Made by a program: the position numbers and the translations under genes. From contig JALIRH010000063.1 in the NCBI GenBank assembly GCA_023055505.1, forward strand, positions 1,009,501 to 1,073,500: a stretch of DNA of 64,000 bases, read 5' to 3'. The DNA comes from Callipepla californica brunnescens. Its lineage: Eukaryota; Chordata; Aves; Galliformes; Odontophoridae. The notes beneath the pieces were generated by a model that saw only the letters and a program-made list of their open reading frames with translations, did no database searches and had not been told where the DNA came from. Each line of letters starts with the position of its first letter. The stretch's first letter is position 1. Shown one piece after another: positions 13,300-24,044 of this stretch.

Positions 13300-14060
13300 T
13301 TAATGAGGTATAAAGGAATCCCAGTATCTCAATATACCTAAAAATTCTTGCAGCTGCTTTGGTGTTGTAGGAACTGGGAACTCCCAAACCTTATCTATGA
13401 TAGCACTGGGTGGTACTTTGGTCTTTCCTGACCAGACCACCCCCAGAAATTTTACAGACAGGCCTGGACCTCACAATTTTTGAGGATTTATAGCTCATCC
13501 TCTTTCACATATGTAGGCAGTTAATGAATCTGCCATCTGTCCTACTGTCTCCAGCGAGTCAGATGTTAACAGGAGATCATCAGTATAGTGGTATAAGTTA
13601 ACACCAGTAGGTTTTCCCAATCAGCTATGTCACACGCCACCAAGTTATGACAATATGTTAGCAAATACATGTACCCTTGTGGCAGGACCTGAAAGGTCCA
13701 TTGCCTGCCTCCGCATGTAAGTGCAAACTGTTCTTGTGATTCTTCAGCAATCAGAATACTGAAGAATGCATTTGCCAAATCCAGAACACAATGGTACATT
13801 TTGATTTCCCTACTGAGTGTGTCCATTAGGGAGGCAATATTGGGGACAGCCGTATGAATGGGCAGTATGACCTTATATAATTCTCTATAATCCACTGTCA
13901 TTCTCCATGTTCTTTACAATTTTTGCACTGGCCATATGGAGAAATTATGTGGGCTGTGTGCACGTCATATAACACCCACTTTTTCTAATTCCTGCACCAT
14001 CTTTGATATTTCATCCTGCCCCCCCAGGAGTCTATACTTTTTTACATTAGTAGTCCAGTA
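13300..14060 (-). pseudogene. ERV-L reverse transcriptase relic
   Basis: The finger and palm regions are readable on the minus strand. A VDYREL block lies near 13880-13900, an LDLANAFFSI segment near 13760-13790 carries one catalytic Asp, and a VLPQGY block lies near 13665-13690. The YxDD active-site box reads YTDD at 13576-13587, so its two Asp codons survive. A frameshift lies between the VLPQGY block and this box, because the main open frame (13566-13901) reads through the box in the wrong phase. The LPQGY form is one reason to place the element with ERV-L rather than with alpha- or gammaretroviruses. It is not functional. Confidence 0.9.
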
Positions 14061-14084
14061 GAGCTTCTGCAGGCAAATAGGCTC

Positions 14085-14400
14085 ATGTTTCACATGGCCT
14101 TTCAATATTGTCAGTACTGTCTGGACACTAATTCACCTCTGTCAAAGTCTGAACTCTCCCACAGTTGTCTGGAGAGCCAGTCCCCACAAAATATCTATGC
14201 CCAAGATGTATTCTGGGACTGGGGCAATAGACGCTTTATACTCTCAGGGAAGGAGGTGCCCAACCTCCAGTTTTAACCATGTCTGTGTAACTGGAATTGT
14301 TTGTCCTCCAAAACCACCAATCATCACTCTATCGCCATTAAATCTAGACAGATCCCCATAAATTATCAATGCCTCTGTGCCCATGTTAACCAAAGCCAAG
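14085..14400 (-). pseudogene. ERV-L aspartic protease relic
   Basis: On the minus strand this reads like a retroviral aspartic protease. An ALV..G active-site start lies near 14379-14395, an IGGFGGQT flap-like segment near 14305-14330, and an ILGIDIL segment near 14190-14210. The catalytic D-(T/S)-G triad appears as NMG, so the essential Asp is lost. An in-frame stop falls between the flap and the ILGIDIL segment. A protease would mature the Gag and Pol polyproteins. The region from 14400 to 14518 may hold a little more of the protease or gag-pol junction, but I cannot read it with confidence. Confidence 0.8.
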
Positions 14401-14518
14401 ATTCTTTACACATATTTTTGCATCCAGAATATTGTTGATTCTACATAGGGCCTCCAGTACTGTCAGGAAGCCCCAAGGGAACCAACATCCCCTTGTCACT
14501 CCATGAATCTTTCCAAGT

Positions 14519-14684
14519 CCAGTGCTAGTCAGCCCTTAAATGGAGTCTAGGAGAAGTGGACTCAGACTTCACCGCTTCTGGTCACACAGGCGAATTGTCT
14601 TCACCTGTGCTCCTGCATCTGACTCAGTGCTCACCTCAGATGATCAATCAGTGGTTCAGGCTGTGATCCAACAGTTCTCACACA
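14519..14684 (-). repeat. Truncated ERV-L 5' LTR (U3 stub)
   Basis: On the minus strand it starts TGTGTGAGAACTGTTG, a diverged form of the family's TGTATGGGAACTGTTG, and matches the first roughly 165 bp of the LTR up to the CATTTAAGGGCTGA segment. It then passes directly into pol-related sequence. R, U5 and the primer-binding site are absent. This marks one breakpoint of the internal deletion. Confidence 0.85.
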
Positions 14685-14689
14685 GCCTC

Positions 14690-16133
14690 ATGTAACAGGG
14701 ACACAGGCAATTATTATTGTTTGTGAGTGTGAATTTATCAACACCCTGGCCTGTGCTTGTGTGTTTTCTACTGCAGTTGGCTGCTCAAATGCCATTTTTG
14801 TACTTACAGAAAACTTTTCTTTGCATGTTTTTATGTTTCCCAGCTGAGAACTTGCACTTTGAAGACCAGGTGAAGTTTAGGTAAGGATGTTCAGAGACAA
14901 GTGGCTGCAGTTTGCCTGAGCCAGCCCCAAGTCCCCCCAGTCTAACCAGTGACTCTGGTGTAGTGGAGTGCTGCTGGGATGGGTACATACTCCTTAGCAG
15001 CAAACAGCAGAAAACATGCAAGAAAAAAGGATGTGAAAACAGCTCTCCTAGACTCGCTGTAACATTTGCAGAACTTTCTGTGAGAATGCCTTTGTAGCAC
15101 TCGGCCAGCCTGCACTCTAAGTTTACTTATCCCCCTACCTTCCCCCAGCCACTATTTAGAAAGTCTAGTTCTTGTTCCAGCCCATTGCATGGCTGCTGAG
15201 CCTTTGTTTTGGGACTTCCTTTGAACAGTGAGGAGCAAGAGGGGCATGGCTATTAAATGAATGAGCTCAGTTGGAGGGCAAGCTGGAACACCTGAAGTCT
15301 GGCATTCTGGCAGGGCTGGCAAGCACCAAAGGGCCTTTATCTCTTGAAAGTTGCTACTATATGTGAGCTTCACACTCAAGCACCTTTGGACAATGATGGC
15401 ACCAGAGAACACTGCTGTTCACAGTTGTTGGCAGTAGAATAAATCCCTGCATCCTGGAGTGCTTCTCACTGTCAGGTGCAGGGCTGCTGCAGTATGGAGC
15501 TCAGTGGTGGCACAAAAGGTCTCAGCAGAGTAGGGATCAAAGCATGGGTTCTGTTTTCAGAACTGCTCCTGAGCACTGATGCAAGGAGCCCCACAGAGCC
15601 CATTCAGAAGTTGAGAAAGAGTGGTATTGTGTTTCACAAGAAAAGTAGAGAACAAAGGAGGAGGGAATTCCAATCCCTGTGTATGATACAAACACAAGAA
15701 GAGGTTTGGGTGCCCAAGTGCCAATGTTATGAAGAGGAGTTCCCTGTAGAAGCACTGCCACCTGCATCCTGCCAAATCCTACTCAGTGCCCTCCATTTGG
15801 TGCAGGATTTTGCTATCCCTGAGCTGTAGTGAGGGATTGGAATGTGCTCTAGTGCTGCAGAACAACTGCCATCACTGTGCCAGGGCTTGACCACATGTGA
15901 TTCAGTTTCCAGGGGCACACAGGATTTCACAGGAACAGTGGCAGTAAGCTTCAACACAAGGAGGTGTACAGCTCATAGTATCCTTTCACTCCTCCTGTGC
16001 ACCTAGGACACAGGTCTGGAACAGCCCTGTAGCATGCGACAATGAAGCCATGCTGTGGGCAACTCTGGGCACTACACAGTGCCTCGAGGATCTGGTGGCT
16101 CCAGGCTCTGTTCACTTGGCTCTGCCAGAGATG
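14690..16133. other. Unannotated DNA, no gene seen
   Basis: Ordinary sequence between the provirus and a solo LTR of the same family. Open frames up to 117 codons (15476-15829, plus) show no recognisable domain. Confidence 0.55.
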
Positions 16134-16138
16134 GCACC

Positions 16139-16490
16139 TGTATGGGAACTGTTGAACCATGGCCTGAACCATGATTGATCGATCACCTGAGATGAGCACT
16201 GAGTCAGCCACAGGAGCACAGGTGAAGGCAATGTACCTGTGTGACTGGAAGGGGTGGAGTCTGGTTCCATCTCTCCCAGACCCCATTTAAGGGCTGACCA
16301 CCACTGAAGAAGGATCTCTTGTTGGAGATCTCTCCTCTGTGGAGTCATTGGCAAGCCATGACCATCCAGAAAAGGTGAGCTACTCTTTATTCACCAGTTG
16401 CCTGTTTACTATCTATATAAGCCTAGTGAAATATGCCTTCTTCTGCACTATTCTTTCTGAGTACCACTCTTTGGGGTTATTTGCCCTACA
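16139..16490 (+). mobile_element. Solo LTR, same ERV-L family as the provirus
   Basis: A 352-bp solo LTR beginning TGTATGGGAACTG and ending GCCCTACA. Perfect 5-bp target duplications GCACC flank it (16134-16138 and 16491-16495). Inside are a TTTAAGG TATA-like box near 16286, a splice-donor-like AAAG/GTGAGC at 16371-16380, and a second AT-rich TATATAA motif near 16414. Solo LTRs arise when the two LTRs of a provirus recombine and the interior is lost. It lies on the opposite strand from the nearby provirus and has its own target duplication, so it is an independent insertion. Confidence 0.93.
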
Positions 16491-18415
16491 GCACCCAATG
16501 CAGATAGCGTTCATGTAATAGGTACAGCAGTGCCACAGAAATGGATGTGGATAGTGAAGTGCTGTGATGAGATCTGGTGTCTGTGCTGCATGTCTTTTGG
16601 GCTTTGGCTTGCCAACAGCAGTCAGAGTTATCCAGCTTCACTCAAGTGGGGTATTTTCTGGGTGCTTTGTTCTTCTGCATGCTGTGAGCAGCTTGTACCC
16701 AGGGAAATCCTCCAAGCCCTAGCAAGTCAATATCTAACACTGACCTATGTATAAATGGGTAAGGGCAGAGCATCTACATTAGAGGATGTTGCTACCTTTT
16801 TAAGAAAATGTTCAGGAATCTCTGGGGAAAACCATTTTCTATAGCATAGAAATATGGTGTGTGTGGTGCCCACAGCTGTGAGAAACCCTTGTCGGTACCA
16901 CCTGGTGAGGAGAAAGCTGCCCATCTGTTAGGTCCCTTCACACAATGATACCTCAATACACATCCCAAAACAGCAACTTCCTTTTCCCTGACTGTTTCAA
17001 GTGCGTTGGATTCCTTGTACAGATGTAGAAGTGCCCATGGAACTGAAACCCCATGGCAGAGTTGCTGCTGAAGTAATTGTGCACCATGCTGGGAGAGTAG
17101 CACTGCCCTGCACTACCAGCTTGTTTGCAGCTGCCATGCTTTTGGGCATTGGAGGAAGGGACTCAACAGAAATGCACTTGAAAACCCCTGCCCATCTATG
17201 GCTTTTTTTCCCTGCATGGTAAACTCTTCTGCTTTCCACTGTGGGGGAAATCCTGTACCAGAACTGTTTCTTACTAGAAAGTGCTATGTTTCTGTAATGA
17301 AGAGAGAAAAGTTCTCTACTACAGTATTATCTAACAACCTGACAAATTCAACAACACCCAGTGGCCAGACATAAACATCTGCCTGACCTGCTCCTGTGTG
17401 CCTCCTCCTCTGCCTCTTGGTGGGACACAGCCTCTGTTTCTCGGACGTATTTTTAACCTGGGGAGGAGGCTGTTACCATTCTCTAATCAATACCTCTGTT
17501 GCCCTTAATTCCTCCAAGGGCAGTTCAAGTGCTACTGTGGCTCAGAGATGTGGACCTGATGTGCTGCACACACTAAAGCTCCTGTGTTCTTCCCCTTGTT
17601 GGGCCTGGTGCTTGGGTCCTTTTATTACAGAGGTGTTTTTGTGATTTGGGGGAAAACCCCTCTTTTGTGTTTTGTGGTGTTTCATCATCGTAGACAAGGG
17701 CTGTTCTGGGCTGAAATTGGCTGCTACTGTGTTTTCCTGGCAAAGTCGTATTGTATATGATGAAGACCAGTGACTGGGGAGATGTTGGACAGGACTTCTG
17801 CAATTCAGGAGTAATCTGCTTCACATCACTAAGACTGCTCATGTGGTAAGAATTCCATGCGTCTTTTAGTATTGTCATGAATTGGATCTGGGTTGGGTTA
17901 GGCTGAGTGTATTAAAAAAACACATGTATTTGGGGCCAGAAAGAAACCTGACTGTTTAAAATCTGTTTAAAATAAAAGAGTAAGCCCAGGCTTTGGCTGA
18001 ATAGCTAGGAAACCGGTTGTGAAGTCAGGAAGGATCCCCTCCTGCTGCAAGGAGCCCAGTGCAGAGGTTGCACAGTAGCATACGAAGAGAGTGGAGCTGC
18101 TGGTGAAAGGCACTGCCTCCCTCTGCCTGTGCTTCTGGCTGATCTGGGCACTGGGCACTGAGAGTGCCCTGTGTGAGAATGCTTTTCTTGGTGTTCACTG
18201 CAGGGGTAGAGTCCCTCTAGGGAGCTGCTTCTCTGAGGGCTCTGCTGTGGCTTCCATGCTCCCTGTGTCATGCAAATGTATTTATCACTCAGAGGTGATT
18301 TTTCAGGAAGCTGACCAAACCAGGATTGCTTACCCATTGAGGAGCATACTGTATTTGGGGAAATTTTTTTTTGTTTGTTTCTTTTGTTTAGCATCAAAGT
18401 CAGCTTAGAGGAGCC

Positions 18416-18417
<2 letters not shown>

Positions 18418-18461
<44 letters not shown>

Positions 18462-18462
18462 T
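18418..18462 (+). repeat. (TTA)n microsatellite
   Basis: About 15 uninterrupted TTA units. Long perfect trinucleotide runs are typically length-variable between individuals. A much shorter TAA-type run lies near 18911-18922. Confidence 0.95.
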
Positions 18463-18998
18463 CAAAGCAGCCAACTGTATTAGCAGTCTTGAGCCATGTT
18501 CTTCCTTCTGTTTTGAACATAAAGCCTACAGCAGGGGAACATTCATTTTTCTGCTTGGCAATAACCAGTATGTTAAGTTGCCAGTAGTGGAACTTTCCCA
18601 TTTGCCTGGGAGAGAAAGTAAAAATAAACACTAATAAAGAAGCAAGTTCAGTCCATGTTCCTTGATGGTACATAGACGTATTCTGCTTGGAGCTGTTATG
18701 GTAATGGATTAGAAATCTGCTGGCTTTTGCTTGTGCAAAATAAATAAAAATAAATCTCACTGCCTGTGAACCACTTCTTCACTATTTTATCTTCTGCAGT
18801 GAACCAGATCAAAATTCACCACTTGGTACCGGTGCAGTGATAGTGTCTTTGCTTTAAACCTTTCATGCAATGGCAGAACATGCACTGTCTTTAAAAAAGT
18901 AATTAAAAATAATAATAATAATAGCAGGAAAATAAGAATACAAAGAAACCAAAAACCAAATTCATGCAGTTTCCCTTCCCAGATGCTCCATCATGTTG

Positions 18999-19017
18999 TT
19001 TTTTTTTTTTTTTTTTT
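18999..19017 (+). repeat. Poly-T run (19 T)
   Basis: A pure T run. It could be the reverse complement of a poly(A) tail, but there is no TTTATT (minus-strand AATAAA) just to its right, so I do not call a retrocopy. Confidence 0.9.
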
Positions 19018-19434
19018 CTCTCGGAATCCTAAAACCTGAACAATAAATGCTCAAAAGAAATGCTGTTCTTCTCTCCAGCCACAAGAGAGTGTGCCCGCTC
19101 CCTGGGGCTGATGTCCCTGTTGCATCCGTGGGCAGCCCCCTCTCTCTGGGCCAGCAAGTGCAGAGGAGCAGGCAGCTCATCTGGTCCCTGCCTCAGTGTC
19201 ACTGGGCTGATGGCTGTGTAAAGAGTTTCCCAACTGAGCTGTGTCCCAACCCACTGAGTCTGTTTTCTCTCTTCCTGAGTTCAAGTCCTGTAAAGTGGAG
19301 AAGAAATAAGCCTTTGTAAACTTGTAGTTTGTAACCACTGCCAGGGTTCATCTTTGTTTGCTCATCCCCATGCCTGTCATTGCACAGCTGCCTCAACCTC
19401 TGTTTATCATGTTCCTCCTCTTTCTTCATCTAGG

Positions 19435-19451
19435 TTTTTTTTTTTTTTTTT
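19435..19451 (+). repeat. Poly-T run (17 T)
   Basis: A pure T run at the left edge of a pyrimidine-rich patch (about 19435-19550). No retrocopy is recognisable next to it. Confidence 0.9.
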
Positions 19452-21044
19452 CTGTTGTCTGCCACACTGCTCCTTTCTACTCTTTTCTTCCCTCCCCTTG
19501 CTCTCTGCTCTAATCCCTGCCCCTTTTTTCTCTCCCATACATTTGCTCACAGCCAGGCTGTGTGGCCTGGGTACCCTGGGAAAGCAAGCCTCACCTCCAT
19601 TACTCAAGAACAGCAAATTGCTCAGAGCTCTGCTTACAGAGCACACCCCAGGCTCATCTTCCATTAAATTTTAATTCAGCAACCTAGAGACCAGGCAGAG
19701 CTGGGGAGAACCCCTGTGAAGCCAGTCATGGTAGAGCACAGTCTGGCACCAATGGCATCAGTATGGCAAAGGTCAGGGACCGTGGGAGTTTTGGCATCCA
19801 GCCAAGCCTCAGTGCTGCCTCCCTGCACTTTGTTTTGGGCTGTGCCAAGCTTCAACCTCAGAGCACCCTGCTCAGCAGGCAGCAAGTACCAGCACTACCA
19901 AGGTCTGTGACTGCCATCAGGACACACACAGGAGGGATCCCATGTGAGTGCATGCAAGGGTGAGCACAAACCCCCTTCTCACCACTTCCTGCATCCTTGC
20001 CTCTCTGCTTCTCATTTAGCGTATCTGAAGGTATCTGCATCTACTCACATCATCAGGAGTGACTTTTGGGGGTGAGCAGGCTTTGCTATTTCTCCCTCAG
20101 CTTTAGTTTTCCCTGTGGCACCCTGTGTTTATTTAATCCTCAAGTTCCAGAAGTACAAACTCAAGATAGAATGTTGCTGAAACATACAAAACAGCAAGCA
20201 GGGTATGTTCAATCTTAGAGAGAGGCTCACTGCATCTTCAAACCAAGTATTTCTTAGTTAAGGCTCTGAGTACAAACGCAGACACCTAGCTTTAACAATG
20301 TATGTCTCCAAGTTCCTTTCTTTATAAAGAGTAAAAGGTCTCGCATGTCCTGCTAAAAATCTTTTTACCAGACAACTATGATGTAAGGTACACTTCATGA
20401 TAGGTACAGCAGTCCACTTGGGATTAAGCTTTGAATTTTCCAAAAAAAGTGGAAAACAAAGAAATTTGTTGTTTTGTCAAAAGCAAAAAACATGTGCGTC
20501 ATACCACTAGTCTCTGTTTCACAGCACTTTTGACCAATGCCTTTGTGAGGATGAGAAAGCACAGAGAAAAACAGTTCTTGAAAGCAAAGTCACTGTTCTC
20601 CCAGTCCTGCTGCCTCCCCCAATCATGAAGCCATGCAGTGGCCTACAACACCACTCCTGTCTCAGGTAACAAAGATTTCTCTTTCAGAAAAATGTCTTTA
20701 GAGTTGAAATCTTCTAAGCTTTTCACAGTGCCCATGCCAAACTCTGGTTGTTTGTTGTAATCAAACGTCTCTTTGTATTTGGCTTCATGCAGTTGCTTGT
20801 TAAATATAAGCAGCCACTGGTGATCTGACTCTGTCTTTGGATATAAGAATGTATCTATTTATATATAATATTATACACAAGTGCTTATTTGCATTGTCTT
20901 TGTCTTGGAAGTCTTGAACTGAGATCTATAGTATAAAGAGACATTAAAAATACCTATGGTGGTCTTTTAAAATCATTATTCATCATATCTAATTCCCATT
21001 ACATTGAGACTCTACCAAAAGGATTAATGGAAAGTGTCAGGTCC

Positions 21045-22195
21045 AGAAGCCACTAATGCTCCATAGCTATTGTAAGAACTTGAGGAGTAGTGAGAAAGGG
21101 ACCACCGCCCTGACCTGCTGTCCACAATTTTTTGGATGCAGCCCAAAATATGGTTGGCTTTATGGGCTGCAGGGGCGCATATTGCTGGCTCATGTTCAGC
21201 TTGCTATCTACCAGTACCCCCAGGTCTTTTTCAGCAGGGTTGCACTCAAGACTTTTATCCCTCAGCTTGTATTGGTAGAGAGGGTTGCCTTGACCCAGGT
21301 GGAAGACTATGCATTTGGATCTGTTGAACCCCATGAGGTTCACCTTGGTCCACTGCTCAAGCCTGTCTAGCTCCCTCTGGATGGCATCCCATCCCTCTGG
21401 TATGTGGATTCCACACCTCAGCTTGGTGTTGTCAGCAAACCCACTGTCAAAGTCATTGATGAAGATATTAAAGAGTACCAGTAATGGCCAGAAACTGCAG
21501 CACAGGAGGTTCCACACAAATGTGCACAAGAACTTCTTTACTGTGAGGGTGATGGAGCACTGGCTGCCCAGGGGGGTTGTGGAATCTCCTTCTCTGGAGA
21601 TATTTAAGACCCGCCTGGACGCCTACCTGTGTGACCTAGTGTAGGGAACTGCTTTGGCAGGGGGGTTGGACTTGATGATCTCTTGAGGTCCCTTCCAACC
21701 CCTATGATTCTATGATTCTATGAGTATTGGTCCCAACACTGACCCTTGTGGGACGCCACTCATCACTGGTCTTCACCCAGACATTTAAATATTGACTAAC
21801 ACTTTCTGGACTCAATCCTGCAGTCAGTGCTTCGTCCCTCAAACAGTTCACCCATCAAATCCATCTGTTTCCACTTTGGAGAGAAGGATGTGGTGGGATA
21901 CCATGTCAAGGCCTTACTGAAGTTGAGATAGATGACATCAGTGTCTCTTTCCTTGTCCATTGATGCAGTGACACCATCATAAAAGGCTACAAGGTTGGTC
22001 AAGCAGGATTTGCCCTTGGTGAAGCCGTGATGGTTCTCCCTTATCACCTCCCTGCCTTCCTTGTGCCTTAGCGTAGCATCCAGGAGGATCTGCTCCAGGA
22101 TCCTTCTCAACACAGAGGTGAGACTGACAGGTCAGTAGCTCCCAAGGTCATCATTTTTACCCTTCCTATATTTCCTGGAGTCTTCCTGAGTGCCT
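21045..22195 (-). mobile_element. CR1 LINE, reverse transcriptase to C-terminus, interrupted
   Basis: A minus-strand CR1 in two pieces, 21045-21477 and 21722-22195, separated by a younger plus-strand CR1. Read on the minus strand, the right piece carries KGKNDDLGSY and [11 protein letters not shown], then an [11 protein letters not shown] block near 22000-22030 and a YLNFSKAL block near 21925-21945. The left piece resumes with LFNIFINDFD at the interruption and continues through the SKCIVFHLGQGNPLYQY-type connection. The FADDTK block reads FADNTK, so one catalytic Asp is replaced. The copy lacks the CR1 3' tail at its left end, and its frames are broken, so it is an old fragment. Confidence 0.9.
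21478..21721 (+). mobile_element. CR1 LINE 3' end, nested in an older CR1
   Basis: A 244-bp CR1 3' fragment on the plus strand. It runs from the CACAGGAGGTTCCACACAAA segment through the GCACTGGCTGCCCAGGGGGG region to the paired tail ATTCTATGATTCTATGA. It sits inside the minus-strand CR1, and GAGTA appears on both sides (21473-21477 and 21722-21726), consistent with a short target duplication. The tail is better preserved than in most CR1 copies of this window, which fits its being the younger insertion. Confidence 0.93.
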
Positions 22196-22930
22196 TTCTG
22201 GAGCTGTCTCACAACTACACATTTTTGTCCATGTTCTTAGCCTTTCACCTCCTTCCCTCTGGAAACTACCATCCCATGATGCACTGCACTTTCCGCTGCC
22301 AGGCTTTGGTCTACACAAACTTCTACTTGATTGAAAATTGCCATAATTTTCAAGCTAGATGAGTTCTTGATTACATTAAAAGAGATGCCTGTACTCAACT
22401 GGATGTTAGCTGTTTTGCTTCCAAGGGTAATTAGCCATAGGTTTAAATAGAAGGAAATAATTGATGTATGCATAGAGTAGAAGCACTTCTCTGTCATTCG
22501 AGCCTGAAAACATGTTCATTTGTTCATTCTGTCTAAATTTTAAGTAGTTGTTCTCTTTGCATGGTAGAAGGAGCAGGGTTTTTAAATAAGATTGTTCTGT
22601 GTCTTACTAGAGGCTATTTCCTAATTTCTGGAACAATAGATAGGAACAAATTATCTGAATTCATTATACCTATGAAAAGAAGAAAACTTGATTTCCTGAA
22701 GATTTAAATTTTATCACTGACATGGTGGTTATGACACTGATATAACTTAGTGAATTTATACAGAGATACACATTCATACATACACATGTATGTTTTTGTG
22801 ATTTGGAAAGTTCTAGTGCTGGATTTCAGTCTGGAAGGTGCAAAATGCCATTGTGGTCAGTGAGTAGGATCTTTACTTTGCCTTCACATGATCTATTTCC
22901 TTCGCTGACCTTCCAACCCAGGTTCCCCGT

Positions 22931-23184
22931 CTTTTCCTTTTCCTCTTCCTTTTCCTTTCCCTCTTCCTCTTCATTTTCCTTTTCCTCTTCCTCTTCCTTT
23001 TCCTCTTCCTCTTCCTTTTCCTTTTCTTTTTCCTCTTCCTCTTCCTCTTCCTCTTCCTCTTCCTCTTCCTCTTCCTCTTCCTCTTCCTCTTCCTCTTCCT
23101 CTTCCTCTTCCTCTTCCTCTTCTTCTTCCTTTTCCTTTTCCTTTTCCCTTTCCCTTTCCCTTTCCTGTTCCCTTTCCCTTCTTC
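22931..23184 (+). repeat. (CTTCCT/TTTCCT)n pyrimidine tract
   Basis: The central part (about 23030-23120) is a nearly perfect CTTCCT hexamer array, flanked by TTTCCT and TTTCCC variants. The strand asymmetry creates spurious frames: Ser-rich on plus, Lys/Arg-rich and Gly/Lys/Arg-rich on minus. These are not genes. Such tracts are prone to length change and to triplex formation. Confidence 0.95.
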
Positions 23185-23727
23185 CTTTTCTGCTTCCAGG
23201 TGAGCAGCTCCACTTAGATGCATGAAGGTGCTGCTACAAGGAGGACCATTCAGCTATCATGCCCTTGTTACCTCTGGGATTAATCTCTTGTAGTGCTTCC
23301 CTCGGTTCATTTACCATTCCCTTGCAACACTTGGTGACTACAGGCTCTTGTAGTTCAGACTGACATCTGTTCTCCAGGGAAGTCTTGGTTATCTTTTTCA
23401 TTCTGTATCCACCTTTTCAGATAACTTCTCATGGTGAGTTCTTACAGGAAGGAAACACTTCCCACACACAGTATGACCAACGTCCTGTTGGTTGTTTAGC
23501 TCAATCAAAAAGTATCTGGAAAACCAGGCTTGGATGCAGCTAATAAAGCACTCCTTATTGCCAGTAGTAACCTAAAGGGCAGTGATTAGTTTTGGGATGA
23601 GGTTCCCTGGGGCAAGTCTTGGCTGCATCCAGACACATGCATATGGCTTGAGACAGCGGTTTGGTGATAATAGGGTTTGGGATGTAGACTGCTTTAATGT
23701 CTCTTTAAAGAAGGCACATATCCATAA

Positions 23728-23752
23728 ATATATATATATATATATATATATA
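23728..23752 (+). repeat. (TA)n microsatellite
   Basis: About 12 TA units. It reads as an Ile/Tyr run inside an otherwise chance open frame on the minus strand. Confidence 0.95.
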
Positions 23753-24044
23753 GTCTGTATGTGTTGTGTTTTAGTTTCATAGACATGAGTTGGAGGGATA
23801 ACCAACCAAACCAAAACAATACAAAAGAAGGACAGGGCAAGGGAAGGCTGAGATGTCTGCATGCAGTACTGAGTAGCTCAAGAAGCATTTCCAGGGCCAG
23901 CCATTTTCTCAGTCCCACCAATGTGGCGAACCCAAATTTTCTTTGTAATGTATATGCATGTTTTCCATCCCAAAATGAGAAAAGCTTCAACAAAAAAGCC
24001 TGAGAATAGCACACTTCCAAAAAGTGCTCAGAGTGTGGGCAAGG

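Larger units (their letters stand above)
10487..14684 (-). mobile_element. ERV-L-like (class III) provirus, internally deleted
   Basis: A minus-strand endogenous retrovirus. It has a complete 3' LTR (10487-10848), a polypurine tract, and then, reading 5' to 3' on the minus strand, relics of protease, reverse transcriptase, RNase H and integrase. It ends at a stub of the 5' LTR (14519-14684). Outer flanks are CCCTC (10482-10486) and GCCTC (14685-14689), a 5-bp target duplication with one mismatch, which fits class III elements. The pol relics read like the ERV-L lineage, for example the RNase H/connection region and an extended integrase C-terminus. The R-U5 part of the 5' LTR, the primer-binding site and all recognisable gag are missing, so a deletion removed the 5' end of the genome. 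No env is seen; ERV-L elements normally lack it. Every domain carries stops or frameshifts, so this copy is dead. Confidence 0.9.
16496..21044. other. Unannotated DNA with simple repeats
   Basis: No gene or transposon is recognised. The stretch contains a (TTA)n microsatellite and two long T runs, listed separately. The longest open frame (251 codons, minus strand, 18005-18760) is carried by the TTA repeat, which encodes a run of Ile, and has no domain. The remaining frames are short. Confidence 0.55.
22196..24044. other. Sequence between two same-strand CR1 blocks
   Basis: About 1.85 kb with no recognised gene. It contains a 250-bp hexanucleotide pyrimidine tract and a TA repeat, listed separately. 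It separates two CR1 blocks on the same strand whose protein segments are nearly consecutive, so part or all of it may be a later insertion. I could not identify terminal repeats that would prove this. Confidence 0.5.

Noticed and set aside
18005..18760. 251-codon open frame on the minus strand, the longest in the window
   Set aside because: It runs through the (TTA)n repeat, which gives a run of Ile, and has no domain. Simple repeats without stops lengthen chance frames.
18999..19451. Poly-T runs as tails of minus-strand retrocopies
   Set aside because: No TTTATT at the expected distance to the right and no recognisable parent sequence.
22873..23225. Ser-rich and Lys/Arg/Gly-rich frames
   Set aside because: Products of the CTTCCT hexamer tract read in different frames; low complexity with no coding features.
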